NCBI GenBank assembly: GCA_021793515.1
Contig: JAJYSP010000012.1
Coordinates: 1-64,000, forward strand
Source: Actinomycetes bacterium
Lineage (GTDB): Bacteria; Actinomycetota; Acidimicrobiia; Acidimicrobiales; RAAP-2
Direction: 5' to 3'
DNA: 64,000 bases
The translations under genes were made by a program, and so were the position numbers. Of the stretch, positions 50,351-60,246 are shown one piece after another. A model generated the notes under the pieces. That model saw only the letters and a program-made list of their open reading frames with translations, was not told where the DNA came from and searched no databases. How positions within the stretch are numbered: the stretch's first letter is position 1; each line of letters opens with the position of its first letter.

Positions 50351-50849
50351 GGCAGCTCAGAGCGGTAGTGGCGAGCCAACAACTCTCGTTCGCGCGCCTC
50401 CATGCGTTCCGCCTCCTCGTCGAGTTCGTGATCCCAGCCGAGTAGGTGCAGCACACCGTGGACCACGAGCAGCGCCACCTCGTCGTCGAGACTGCACTCG
50501 TGCTCGACCGCGTTCGTCGCGGCGACCGCGGGACAGATGACAATGTCGCCGATCAACTGGGGGATCTCGGGGAGCGGCGGGTCGCCCGGGCCACTACCGC
50601 CCGCGTCGGGTACCCGGCCGCTCGGCTCGGGTTCGTCGTCGATCGGGAAGCTCAGCACGTCGGTCGGGCCCGACTTGCCCATGAACTGCTGGTTCAACGT
50701 GGCGATTGCCGCCTCGTCGGTGAAGATGAGGGACAGCTCGGCCAGTCCGCGCACACCCTCGTCCACCAGCGCGGCGTTGGCCAGCTGGACCCATCGTTCG
50801 AGCGCGATCGTGAACTCGTGTTGTTCGTCGGCGGCGTAGATATCGATGG

Positions 50850-50853
<4 letters not shown>
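50347..50853 (-). CDS. ybeY: endoribonuclease YbeY
   Basis: 168 residues. The zinc-binding catalytic motif H3xH5xH is 'LLVVHGVLHLLGWDHELDEE', and 'ATLNQQFMGKSGPTDVLSFP' is the other family block. A ~20-residue Gly/Pro-rich insert ('EPSGRVPDAGGSGPGDPPLP') lies between them and is unusual in length. YbeY works in 16S rRNA 3'-end maturation and quality control. The ATG overlaps the PhoH stop by 4 bases. Confidence 0.94.
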
Positions 50854-51811
<958 letters not shown>

Positions 51812-51815
<4 letters not shown>

Positions 51816-52156
51816 CCGGGTGGCCACTCCAGTCGACGACCCCCCAAGACGTGCAGGTGCAAGTGGGCGACCGTCATCTGGGCGTCGCGACCGACGTTGA
51901 TCACCAAGCGGTATCCGCTATCGCGGATTCCCTCGGTCTCGACGATCCGTTGGGCCAACATCACCAGGTCGTCCACGACCCCGCCGTGGGTCGAGGCGAC
52001 CTCATCGGCGCTCGTAATGTGCGTCTTGGGCACGACCAGCACGTGGACGGGTGCCTGAGGGGCGATGTCGTAGAAGGCGTAGGCCGTGTCACTCTCACCG
52101 GCGGGATTGGACGGGATCTCCTTGGCGACGATCTTGCAGAAGAGGCAGTCAGTCAT
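51812..52156 (-). CDS. HIT-family nucleotide-binding protein
   Basis: 114 residues from the ATG at 52156. Zinc-free HIT layout: 'CLFCKIVAKEIPSNPAGESD' at the start, 'APVHVLVVPKTHITSADEVA', and the histidine triad '[20 protein letters not shown]'. Enzymes of this group hydrolyse nucleoside phosphoramidates. It overlaps rsmE by 8 bases and the PhoH gene by 4 bases, the conserved rsmE-HIT-phoH-ybeY order. Confidence 0.92.
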
Positions 52157-52880
52157 AACTGCTCTCATCATTACCCATCTGGCGCGGCCCGTGCGGCCAC
52201 CGCCACTCGGCGCTGTGAAAGGCGAGCAGCGTGGCCGCCGCGACCGCCGCGGTCTCCGCGCGCAGGACGGTGCGCCCGAGCGTGAGCCGTTGGCGGCCCT
52301 CGTCCCACTCGCTCTCACCCCACCCGCCCTCGGGGCCGATCGCGACGGCCGTCACCCCCGACCACCCCTCGCCCCCGGCGAAATCGGCGACGGCGACATG
52401 ATCAGGCACGTCACGGGGCGACACCGGTTCGCCGATCGTCGGGTAGTGGACCCGGCGTGACTGGGCGCTGGCCTCGTAGGCCAGACGTCGCCACCGAGCG
52501 AGCACCTTGGCGCGTGCGTCGGCGCGAAATCGAACCGCGACGCGCGCGCTCAACAACGGCACGATGCTGCTCACCCCGAGTTCGGTGGCCTTGACGACCG
52601 CCCATTCGCTACGGTCGCCCTTCAGCGGCGCGAGGTAGAGCGTGCGCGGCTCGGGCTCGGGCTCGAATTCGACCGGGGTGACGAGCGCGAGCCCATCGGG
52701 CTCCACGTGGGCGATCGCCCACGCCCCGTGACCGTCGGTTACGACAACGGCCTCGCCGCTCGCCGCTCGCAGCACCGCACGCAAGTGGTGATCGTCATCG
52801 CGCGAGAGCACCGGTCGCGCCGGGTCGTCGACACGAAACTGACCCAGGGTCGCTACTCGTGTGAGGAATCCGTCACTCAC
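52149..52880 (-). CDS. rsmE: 16S rRNA (uracil-1498-N3)-methyltransferase
   Basis: 243 residues. N-terminal PUA-like part, then the SPOUT methyltransferase: '[20 protein letters not shown]', '[20 protein letters not shown]', '[20 protein letters not shown]' and the knot end '[20 protein letters not shown]'. It methylates U1498 in the decoding centre. The start overlaps dnaJ by 4 bases, the standard dnaJ-rsmE linkage. Confidence 0.93.
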   Translation of the reverse strand: MSDGFLTRVATLGQFRVDDPARPVLSRDDDHHLRAVLRAASGEAVVVTDGHGAWAIAHVEPDGLALVTPVEFEPEPEPRTLYLAPLKGDRSEWAVVKATELGVSSIVPLLSARVAVRFRADARAKVLARWRRLAYEASAQSRRVHYPTIGEPVSPRDVPDHVAVADFAGGEGWSGVTAVAIGPEGGWGESEWDEGRQRLTLGRTVLRAETAAVAAATLLAFHSAEWRWPHGPRQMGNDESSYD

Positions 52881-53986
52881 CGTTTGGCCCGACGACGGAA
52901 GAACCCGCCTGACTCAGCCACTACGGCCTCGCCGCGATGCTCGGCGAGCTCGCGCAGCAGCGCCGCCGAGGTCTCGTCCAGGTCCGTCGGCACGTCCACG
53001 ACGAGGTGCACGTACAAGTCACCTCGCCCTCGACCGTGCAGGTGGGTCACACCCTCGTGGCGCACGCGGTGCACGGTGCCGTTCGCGCTGCCGGGGGCGA
53101 CGTCGATCGTTATCGGCTCACGCAACGTGGGCACGTCGATGCTCGCGCCGAGCGCCGCTTGGGTGAAGGCGATGTGCGCCTCGTGGTGCAGGTCGTCGCC
53201 GGAGCGTTGGAAGCGATCGTCCGGCGCGACGCGCAGGTGCACGAATAGTCGACCATTGCTACCCCCACGTGGCCCCGCCGGTCCCCGGTCGGCCAGACGC
53301 ATCGTTGAACCGTCCTCCACGCCCGCGGGGATCTGGATCGTGAGCGTCGTGGAGGTCTGGGTCCGCCCGTCGCCACGGCACTCGGGGCACGGTGACTCGA
53401 TGCGCGTACCGAACCCCCCGCATCGCGGACAGACCGTCGCGGTGACCATCTGGCCGAGGATCGAGTTACGCACCCGGCGCACCTCGCCGGCCCCGTTGCA
53501 CTCGTCGCACGTCACCGGCAAGGTCCCCGGGGCGCTCCCACTGCCCTGACAGGACGAGCAGCGCAACGGCAGGGTCACCGTGATCTCCTTGGATGCGCCG
53601 AATGCGGCCTCGTCGAGGGTTATCTCGACGGCGATCTCGGCGTCTGGTCCCGGCTGGGGTCCGCGGCGCGACGGGGCGTGACCCATGCCTCCAAAGAACA
53701 TGTCGAAGATGTCCTGGACCGAGCCCGCGCCGAACGGTCCGGCACCACCGGCGCCGACGTCGGCGCCGAAGCGGTCGTAGTTGGCCCGACGTTCGGGGTC
53801 CGAGAGGATCTCGTAGGCCTGGGAGACGTCCTTGAAGCGCGCTTCAGATGCGGGGTCGTCGGGGTTGGCGTCGGGGTGGTGCTGACGGGCCAGGTTCCGG
53901 TACGCCTTCTTCAACTCCTCTTGGGTCGCGTTTCGGTCGACGCCGAGGATCTCGTACAGGTCGGGACTAGGCACGGTCGTCTCCAT
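52877..53986 (-). CDS. dnaJ: chaperone DnaJ (zinc-finger type)
   Basis: 369 residues. J domain '[20 protein letters not shown]' with HPD in '[15 protein letters not shown]'; Gly/Phe-rich linker; four CxxCxGxG repeats forming the zinc fingers ('[10 protein letters not shown]', '[10 protein letters not shown]', '[10 protein letters not shown]', '[10 protein letters not shown]'); then the peptide-binding C-terminal domain. A GTG four codons downstream is an alternative start. The gene overlaps hrcA by 20 bases; dnaK and grpE are not nearby, so this is the hrcA-linked dnaJ copy (often called dnaJ2 in actinobacteria). Confidence 0.94.
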   Translation of the reverse strand: METTVPSPDLYEILGVDRNATQEELKKAYRNLARQHHPDANPDDPASEARFKDVSQAYEILSDPERRANYDRFGADVGAGGAGPFGAGSVQDIFDMFFGGMGHAPSRRGPQPGPDAEIAVEITLDEAAFGASKEITVTLPLRCSSCQGSGSAPGTLPVTCDECNGAGEVRRVRNSILGQMVTATVCPRCGGFGTRIESPCPECRGDGRTQTSTTLTIQIPAGVEDGSTMRLADRGPAGPRGGSNGRLFVHLRVAPDDRFQRSGDDLHHEAHIAFTQAALGASIDVPTLREPITIDVAPGSANGTVHRVRHEGVTHLHGRGRGDLYVHLVVDVPTDLDETSAALLRELAEHRGEAVVAESGGFFRRRAKR

Positions 53987-55013
53987 CGAAGTGTTGCGTC
54001 AGTTGGGCCGAGACGGCCCGCGCGGCGGCCATCGCCTCGCTGTACTTCATACGCGTCGGTCCGAGCAGCCCCACGGCGCCCGACGGGTGACCGTCGATGG
54101 TGACGGGCGCCACGATGACCGCGCACGATACCAATGGCTCGAAGCCGTGTTCTGACCCGATCGCCACCGAGAGTCCTTGGTCGAGGATGTCCTGGACGAG
54201 CGAGACCACCAACAGCTCTTGTTCGAGGATCGCCAGGACCTGGCGCACGGTCTCCACGCCGTCAAAAGCCTCGGCCACCTTGGACGAGCCGCCGATGAAG
54301 ACCTGCTCACCGTCGAGCGTCGGGGCCTGGGCGTGCAAGGTCGCCACCGCCTCGCGCACCAGGGTCGCGACGTGGTCGTTTCGCGACGGAACCTGGACAC
54401 GCGCGTCTAGCACCGTACCGATCAACAGTGCGTTCAGCTGCCGAGACGCTTCGGCGACCTCGACGTGGCTCACGTCGAACGAGGAGAGGAGGCTGTGCTT
54501 TGTGACCGAGCCGTCCGCGAAGACCGTGACGAGGAGTTGGTGTCGCGCGTCGAGACTCACCAGCTGGGTCGAGAGGATCGCGCTCTGCGCGTGCCCGGTG
54601 CCTACGACCACCGACGTGTAGCTGGTGAGCTGGCTGAGCAGCGTCGAGGTCTGGGCGAGGACGTCTTCGACCTCGCCGCGCACGTTGGCGAAGAAGTCCT
54701 TGATCTGCTGCTGCTGGGCTTCGCCAACGACGCCCGCCTGGAGGTGGTCGACGAAGTAGCGATAGCCCTTGTCGGTGGGCACCCGACCGGCGGAGGTGTG
54801 GGGCTGGGCGAGGTAGCCCTCTCGTTCCAGGGTGACCATCTCGGAGCGAACGGTGGCCGAGGACACCGCCAGGTGGCTCGTGGCCGCCACCGCCGACGAG
54901 CCCACCGGTTGTGCGGTGTCGATGTGTTCACGCACCACCGCCTCGAGGATCGTTGCCTTACGAGCGTCGAGGTCGTCGGTGGAACTGGGTTGCCGGATCG
55001 AACGTCGAGCCAC
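53967..55013 (-). CDS. hrcA: heat-inducible transcription repressor HrcA
   Basis: 348 residues from a GTG with AAGGAGG upstream. The winged HTH '[20 protein letters not shown]' and '[20 protein letters not shown]' with '[20 protein letters not shown]' is diagnostic. The C-terminal part ends '[20 protein letters not shown]'. HrcA represses chaperone genes by binding CIRCE; a perfect CIRCE lies 12 bases upstream of its own start, so hrcA-dnaJ-rsmE... should be autoregulated. Confidence 0.95.
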   Translation of the reverse strand: MARRSIRQPSSTDDLDARKATILEAVVREHIDTAQPVGSSAVAATSHLAVSSATVRSEMVTLEREGYLAQPHTSAGRVPTDKGYRYFVDHLQAGVVGEAQQQQIKDFFANVRGEVEDVLAQTSTLLSQLTSYTSVVVGTGHAQSAILSTQLVSLDARHQLLVTVFADGSVTKHSLLSSFDVSHVEVAEASRQLNALLIGTVLDARVQVPSRNDHVATLVREAVATLHAQAPTLDGEQVFIGGSSKVAEAFDGVETVRQVLAILEQELLVVSLVQDILDQGLSVAIGSEHGFEPLVSCAVIVAPVTIDGHPSGAVGLLGPTRMKYSEAMAAARAVSAQLTQHFDGDDRA

Positions 55014-55025
55014 TATTCCTCCTTG

Positions 55026-55052
55026 TTAGCACTCAATTCTACCGAGTGCTAA
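55026..55052. promoter_or_regulatory. CIRCE operator
   Basis: Perfect TTAGCACTC - 9 bases - GAGTGCTAA, the consensus HrcA-binding site, between lepA and hrcA. It lies directly upstream of hrcA and overlaps where its promoter must be. Confidence 0.97.
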
Positions 55053-55069
55053 CGCGTCGGCGACGGTCG

Positions 55070-56875
55070 TTAGTCCTCGAGCTTGAGTGCCGCGACGAAA
55101 GCCTCCTGGGGCACTTCGACGCGTCCGAGGTTCTTCATGCGCTTCTTGCCCTCTTTCTGCTTCTCGAGGAGTTTGCGCTTGCGAGTGATGTCACCGCCGT
55201 AACACTTGGCGAGGACGTCCTTGCGTCTGGCCTTGACGGTCTCGCGAGCGATGACCCGGCCGCCGATGGCGGCCTGAATCGGCACGTCGAACATCTGGCG
55301 GGGAATGAGCTCGCGCAACCGCTCGGCCATGCGACGCCCGTAGTAATCGGCGTTCGACTTGTGCACGATCGTGGAGAACGCGTCAACCGGCTCGTGGTTG
55401 ATCAGCAGGTCGACGCGAACCAGTGACGACGTCACGTACCCGCTGACTTCGTAGTCGAGGCTCGCGTAACCCTTGGTACGACTCTTGAGTGCGTCGAAGA
55501 AGTCGATGACCACTTCGGCGAGGGGGATCGAGTAGCGCAACTCCACCCGCTCAGTCGACAGATAGTCCATCTTCTTCATCTCGGCCCGCCTCGACTGACA
55601 CAGGTCCATCACGGTGCCGAGGTACTCCGACGGGGTGAGGATGGAGATGTCGAGCATCGGCTCGTCGATGTGGTCGAGCCGACTCGGTTCGGGCAGGTCG
55701 GTCGGGTTGTCGACGTCGATCTCGGTGCCGTCAGTGAGAAAGGCCCGGTAGACAACCGACGGCGCCGTGGCGATCAGGGCGAGGTTGAACTCACGCTCGA
55801 GTCGTTCGCGCACGATCTCCATGTGCAAGAGGCCGAGGAATCCGCAGCGGAACCCAAAACCCAGGGCGTGGCTCGATTCGGGCTCGAAGGTGATCGACGC
55901 GTCGTTGAGCTTCAATTTCTCGAGTGAGTCGCGCAGATCCGGCAAGTCGTCACCGTCGATCGGGTAGATCCCGCAGAAGACCATGGGCTTGGGGTCGCGG
56001 TACCCGTCGAGCGCGGTGGTAGCGGGTCGTGCGGCCTCGGTGACCGTCTCGCCCGAGCGGGCACCGGCGACGTCCTTGATGCCCGCGACGAGGTAGCCCA
56101 CCTCACCGGGCCCGAGCTGTGCGACCGGCACCATGTCGGGGGTGCGGATCCCGATCTCTTCGATCTCGTGATTCGCCGCTGCCTGCATCATGCGCACCTT
56201 CACGTGGTCGCGCAGGGTGCCGTCGACGATCCGGATCGAACTGATGACGCCGCGATATTGGTCGTAGTACGAGTCAAAGACCAACGCCCGCAAGGGCGCG
56301 TCGGGGTCACCGGTCGGTGCGGGAATGCGCTCGATGACCGCGCGCAGCAACGCCGCCACCCCCTCGCCTGTCTTGGCCGAGATGGAGAGCACCTCGTCAC
56401 CGGGTAGGCCGAGCACGCTTTCGAGCTCGGCCTTACAGCGTTCGGGGTCGGCGGCGGGTAGGTCGATCTTGTTCAGCACCGCCACGATCTCGAGGTTGTG
56501 CTCGATCGCCTGGTAACAGTTAGCCAAGGTCTGCGCCTGGATCCCCTGGCTCGCGTCCACGAGCAGGATCGCGCCTTCGCACGCCGCGAGGGACCGAGAG
56601 ACCTCGTAGCCGAAGTCAACGTGGCCCGGGGTGTCAATCAGTTGGAGGATATGGTCCTCGAAGTGCACCCGCACGTTTTGGGCCTTGATGGTGATGCCGC
56701 GCTCGCGCTCGATGTCCATCGAGTCCAGGTACTGCGCCCGCATCAGGCGAGGGTCGACGGCACCAGTGATCTCCAGGATCCGGTCCGAAAGCGTCGATTT
56801 ACCGTGGTCGACGTGCGAGATGATGGAGAAGTTCCTGATTCGTGAGAAATCAAGGGGTACGGTCGGGGAACTCAC
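55070..56875 (-). CDS. lepA: elongation factor 4 (LepA)
   Basis: 601 residues. G1 '[20 protein letters not shown]', G2 '[19 protein letters not shown]', G3 '[20 protein letters not shown]', G4 '[20 protein letters not shown]'. Then EF-G-like domains and the LepA-specific C-terminal domain ('[20 protein letters not shown]', '[20 protein letters not shown]'). It is a ribosome-bound GTPase affecting initiation and stalled ribosomes. It is divergent from rpsT and 56 bases upstream of the hrcA promoter region on the same strand. Confidence 0.97.
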   Translation of the reverse strand: MSSPTVPLDFSRIRNFSIISHVDHGKSTLSDRILEITGAVDPRLMRAQYLDSMDIERERGITIKAQNVRVHFEDHILQLIDTPGHVDFGYEVSRSLAACEGAILLVDASQGIQAQTLANCYQAIEHNLEIVAVLNKIDLPAADPERCKAELESVLGLPGDEVLSISAKTGEGVAALLRAVIERIPAPTGDPDAPLRALVFDSYYDQYRGVISSIRIVDGTLRDHVKVRMMQAAANHEIEEIGIRTPDMVPVAQLGPGEVGYLVAGIKDVAGARSGETVTEAARPATTALDGYRDPKPMVFCGIYPIDGDDLPDLRDSLEKLKLNDASITFEPESSHALGFGFRCGFLGLLHMEIVRERLEREFNLALIATAPSVVYRAFLTDGTEIDVDNPTDLPEPSRLDHIDEPMLDISILTPSEYLGTVMDLCQSRRAEMKKMDYLSTERVELRYSIPLAEVVIDFFDALKSRTKGYASLDYEVSGYVTSSLVRVDLLINHEPVDAFSTIVHKSNADYYGRRMAERLRELIPRQMFDVPIQAAIGGRVIARETVKARRKDVLAKCYGGDITRKRKLLEKQKEGKKRMKNLGRVEVPQEAFVAALKLED

Positions 56876-56987
56876 GGTGCAGCAAGGCTACCCGGCGCCG
56901 GGGCGGCCGAGCGCGGCCGCCGACGATTCTGCTAACCTTGTTCAGCCCGCCGGACCCACGGCACCGCTATCGAACGAGGTTGTTTTC

Positions 56988-57254
56988 GTGGCCAACATCA
57001 AGAGCCAGATCAAGCGCAACAAGCAGAACGAGATCGCGCGTGAGCGCAACAAGGCCGTCAAGTCCGAGTTGCGCACCCGCGTCAAGACCGCGGTGAGCGC
57101 GGTGGGCACCGAGAACGAGGCGCAAGCCCTCCAGGTCGCGGTCAAGCGGATTGACATGGCGGCCGCCAAGGGCATCATCCACAAGAATCAGGCGGCGAAC
57201 AAGAAGAGCGGCCTGATGCGACGGATCAACGCCCTGCGAACCAGCGCGAACTAG
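56988..57254 (+). CDS. rpsT: 30S ribosomal protein S20
   Basis: 88 residues from a GTG. 'ANIKSQIKRNKQNEIARERN' and 'VKSELRTRVKTAVSAVG', ending 'GIIHKNQAANKKSGLMRRIN', match S20, a helical protein that binds 16S rRNA. A GAGG site lies 10-13 bases upstream. The longer upstream frame runs antisense through lepA and is rejected. Its TAG region overlaps the convergent holA stop by 4 bases. Confidence 0.95.
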   Translation: MANIKSQIKRNKQNEIARERNKAVKSELRTRVKTAVSAVGTENEAQALQVAVKRIDMAAAKGIIHKNQAANKKSGLMRRINALRTSAN

Positions 57255-58258
57255 CGCCGGGCACTCGCCGTCAATCGAGCGAGTCGAGCAACCAGCACTT
57301 CAATCACCATCAAGTCGGTCACGTCGGCGGTCGTCGCGTCATCACTTGAGCCAAAGGTCACGCCACCCTTCAGGTCCAGGTCAGCGCGCGTGATCAGACG
57401 GACCGCCTCGATGACGCGCACGTCACCGAGGCGACGCGCGGCGGCGAGCGCCTTGCCCGCGGGAAATGACTTGATCCCGAGCAACGCGGCCGCTTCGTCG
57501 GCGTTGCGCACTGGTGCACCCGACAGTCGAGCCAGACGCAGGAAGTGACGCTGCAACAGGTTCACGATCTGCAGACCCGCGCGCCCCTTGGAGTCGAGCA
57601 TGCGTCGAGCCACAGTGATCGCCCGTGAGGCGTCGCCGGCGTCGATCGCGTCAGTGAGGTCCCATTCGGGCACCCCACCGGGGTCACCCAGGTACGGCTC
57701 GATGTGCGCGATGGTGAGCGGCGCCGAACCGTAGATCGCGCGAAGCGTTCGAGCGAGCGAGTCGACGCGCGCGAGGTCGTCGCCGACCCGGTCCACGATC
57801 GCAGACACAACACTTCGATCGACACTGACCCGGTACTGGACCAACTTGTTCGCCACGAACTCCTGACGATCCGCCTGACGGTTGCCGACGTTTACGTCGA
57901 TCACTTCGTCGGCCGACTTGACAAGCTTGTGGGACTTCGCACCGACAACGGCCGCGACGAGCACGGTCTCGGACGTCGGTGACGACATCCACCCGAGCAC
58001 GGCCTTGACCTCGTCGGCCGTGAGGTACTGGGCGTCACGCACCACGACCACGCGGCGTTCGACGAGCATGGCGGGCGTGTAGAGCGCATCAAGCAGTCTC
58101 GCGGTGCTCGATTCACCGGTAGACGAGTCACGCGCGGTGAAGTCCTCGAGGGCAACGGTCGGGTCCAAGTCGCCGAGCGCCCCTTCGACGACCGTGCGCA
58201 CCGTGTCGTAGACCATCGTCGCGTCCGTACCGACGACACAGATCGAGGAGTGGCTCAT
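57251..58258 (-). CDS. holA: DNA polymerase III subunit delta
   Basis: 335 residues from the ATG at 58258 ('MSHSSICVVGTDATMVYDTV'), which overlaps the FolP2-type stop by 4 bases; the longer frame is rejected. Family features are weak at single-residue level but clear in layout: 'LDALYTPAMLVERRVVVVRD', 'SETVLVAAVVGAKSHKLVKS', 'VGDDLARVDSLARTLRAIYG', 'GLQIVNLLQRHFLRLARLSG'. The holA-rpsT-lepA neighbourhood supports it. Delta opens the sliding clamp in the clamp loader. Confidence 0.85.
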   Translation of the reverse strand: MSHSSICVVGTDATMVYDTVRTVVEGALGDLDPTVALEDFTARDSSTGESSTARLLDALYTPAMLVERRVVVVRDAQYLTADEVKAVLGWMSSPTSETVLVAAVVGAKSHKLVKSADEVIDVNVGNRQADRQEFVANKLVQYRVSVDRSVVSAIVDRVGDDLARVDSLARTLRAIYGSAPLTIAHIEPYLGDPGGVPEWDLTDAIDAGDASRAITVARRMLDSKGRAGLQIVNLLQRHFLRLARLSGAPVRNADEAAALLGIKSFPAGKALAAARRLGDVRVIEAVRLITRADLDLKGGVTFGSSDDATTADVTDLMVIEVLVARLARLTASARR

Positions 58259-59112
58259 CGGTCCTCGAGTATGCGCGCCAGCACGTCGCGGACTCGGACG
58301 CTTGCCCCGACGTCGTGCACCCGCACCACCCGGCACCCGGCCGCGATGCCGAGGGCCGTCGCGGCCACCGACGGGTTCTTGCGGTCCGTCACGGGCAGGT
58401 CGAACATGACGCCGAGGAACGTCTTGTTCGACGCCGAGAGCAGCAGCGGGGAACCCAGCTCGGCGAGGGACGCGGAATCGCGCAGCAGCTGCAGCGAGTG
58501 GGCCGCCGTCTTACCGAGGTCGAGTCCCGCGTCGAGCACGATTCGACGTTCGTCGATGCCCGCCTCGATTGCTTGCCGACGCCGGTCGACGAGGAAGTCG
58601 CGAACCGTCGCGGTCACGTCGTCGTAGTGCGGTGACGGGTCCGCGACACGCGGGCGAAGTCGGATGTGCGTGGCGACCACCGTGGCCCCCGCCTTCGCCG
58701 CCGCCGGCAGGTACTGCGGGTCGGCGAATCCGCTGATGTCATTGCCGACGGATGCGCCCTCGCGGTAACAGGCCGCGGCGACCGTTGCGCGCCAGGTGTC
58801 CACACTGATTGCCAGGTCGAATCGACGGCGAAGCTCCGTAACAACGGGCACGACCCGGTCGAGCTCCTCAGACTCGCTGACCTCGTCGCCGGGTCCCGCC
58901 TTCACGCCACCCACGTCGAGCAGGTCAGCGCCCTCAGCGACCAATCGGTCGGCCCGGGTGAGCAGCGCGTCGAGGTCGAACGTGGCGGCGGGTGCGTAGA
59001 AGGAATCACGGGTCCGGTTCAAGATCCCCATGACCAACGCCCGGGTGGTGACGTCGTAGATCCGCGCACCCATCGCGAGTTCGATGGTCCGTTCGGGTCG
59101 AAACGGCCTCAC
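58255..59112 (-). CDS. dihydropteroate synthase paralogue (FolP2 type)
   Basis: 285 residues from a GTG; the ATG at 59070 ('MGARIYDVTTRALVMGILNR') is an alternative. The TIM-barrel DHPS frame is present ('VMGILNRTRDSFYAPAATFD', 'ADLLDVGGVKAGPGDEVSES', 'ISVDTWRATVAAACYREGAS'), but active-site blocks deviate: the usual NVTPDSFSDGG is NRTRDSFY, DVGGESTRPG is DVGGVKAGPG, and the pterin-binding HMRGTP segment is 'THIRLRPRVADPSP'. The NRTxDSFY/VGGVKAGPG wording matches mycobacterial FolP2, a paralogue not shown to be a working DHPS. The true folP is not in the window. Confidence 0.8.
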   Translation of the reverse strand: MRPFRPERTIELAMGARIYDVTTRALVMGILNRTRDSFYAPAATFDLDALLTRADRLVAEGADLLDVGGVKAGPGDEVSESEELDRVVPVVTELRRRFDLAISVDTWRATVAAACYREGASVGNDISGFADPQYLPAAAKAGATVVATHIRLRPRVADPSPHYDDVTATVRDFLVDRRRQAIEAGIDERRIVLDAGLDLGKTAAHSLQLLRDSASLAELGSPLLLSASNKTFLGVMFDLPVTDRKNPSVAATALGIAAGCRVVRVHDVGASVRVRDVLARILEDR

Positions 59113-59816
59113 TAGTAGAGTCGACTGGCCAAACGACGCCGAAAGCCGACGTAGCGCGGGTCTTCGGGGCCCAACGCGTCGAGTAACTCGAGCAGGTTCT
59201 CGCGCGCCGACGGGTTCGTCACCGACTGGTCGAGCAGGTGCTCGAGGGTGAGGTCGATGTCCCCATCGAGGCGCACACCGCCTCGCTCGAGTCGGATTCG
59301 GGCGAGGACCGTCTTGACCGCGACGGCCGACGCCAGCGGTTCGAGGACGGCTTCGGCCTCGTCGAGACGCCCCCCGACGCGCAACAGCTCGCCGAGCGCG
59401 ACCGCGACATCGACGTTCGACGGGTCGAGCTGGTGGGCCTGACGTAGCGACGACTCGTCGCCGGCAGCGAGTAGCCGCTCGATAGGTGAGGCGTCGGGTG
59501 CGAACTTCTTGACCCAGTCGCGCACGGCGTGTTCGGGCAACGCGCCGACGAACGACTCGATGACCTGGCCGTCCTTCAGGGCGAAGACCGAGGGAATTGA
59601 CTGCACGCCGAAGGCCTGGGCGGTGCGAGGGTTCGCGTCCACGTCGACCTTTACGAGCTCCACCGCGCCGTTGGTCTCGCCGATCACTTTTTCAAGCGTG
59701 GGGGTCAACGTGCGGCACGGCCCACACCACGCGGCCCACAGGTCGACCACCACCGGAACCGTCTTGGATCGCTCGATAACGGCCGTATTGAACGTGGCGT
59801 CAGTTACGTCGGTCAC
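59112..59816 (-). CDS. thioredoxin-like protein with C-terminal helical (TPR-like) region
   Basis: 234 residues. The N-terminal ~105 residues are a thioredoxin fold with an intact CGPC: 'PVVVDLWAAWCGPCRTLTPT', 'LVKVDVDANPRTAQAFGVQS', cis-Pro in 'IPSVFALKDGQVIESFVGAL'. The rest is helical with TPR-like repeats ('SSLRQAHQLDPSNVDVAVAL', 'GRLDEAEAVLEPLASAVAVK'), the layout of CnoX/YbbN co-chaperone thioredoxins. Its stop overlaps the FolP2-type GTG by one base. Confidence 0.85.
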   Translation of the reverse strand: MTDVTDATFNTAVIERSKTVPVVVDLWAAWCGPCRTLTPTLEKVIGETNGAVELVKVDVDANPRTAQAFGVQSIPSVFALKDGQVIESFVGALPEHAVRDWVKKFAPDASPIERLLAAGDESSLRQAHQLDPSNVDVAVALGELLRVGGRLDEAEAVLEPLASAVAVKTVLARIRLERGGVRLDGDIDLTLEHLLDQSVTNPSARENLLELLDALGPEDPRYVGFRRRLASRLY

Positions 59817-59858
59817 GACCGAATCCTACCGGCCCTCGATATCGACGCCGTCAAGTCG

Positions 59859-60185
59859 TTACAGGCGGTCGAGCTTGGCGATGAATTTGCGCACCGCGCG
59901 TTCGCTCCGTGCGCCGACGAAGGAGTCCACGACCTGACCATTCTTGAAGGCGAAGACCGAGGGGATGGACTGGACACCGAAGGCCTGGGCGGTGCGCGGG
60001 TTCTTGTCGACGTCCACGGCCACCAATTCGACGGACCCGGCGCTCTCCTCGACCACCTTCTCCAAGATGGGAGTCAAGACCCGGCAGGGACCACACCAAG
60101 TGGCCCAGAGGTCGACCACGACGGGCAACGTCGCTGAGCGATCGAGGACCTTGGCGCTAAAGGTGGCGTCAGTGGCATTGTTCAC
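59859..60185 (-). CDS. trxA: thioredoxin
   Basis: 108 residues, single thioredoxin domain: 'PVVVDLWATWCGPCRVLTPI', 'VDVDKNPRTAQAFGVQSIPS', 'VFAFKNGQVVDSFVGARSER'. Active-site WCGPC and the cis-proline are intact. The sequence is very close to the N-terminal domain of the neighbouring 59112-59816 protein over the whole fold, so the two arose by tandem duplication. It is divergent from the phosphotransferase gene at 60247. Confidence 0.93.
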   Translation of the reverse strand: MNNATDATFSAKVLDRSATLPVVVDLWATWCGPCRVLTPILEKVVEESAGSVELVAVDVDKNPRTAQAFGVQSIPSVFAFKNGQVVDSFVGARSERAVRKFIAKLDRL

Positions 60186-60246
60186 ATTTTCACACTACCG
60201 TCGGTCGCCGACTCCCCTCCCTCGCTCGCTGTTAGCCTCCTCGGCT

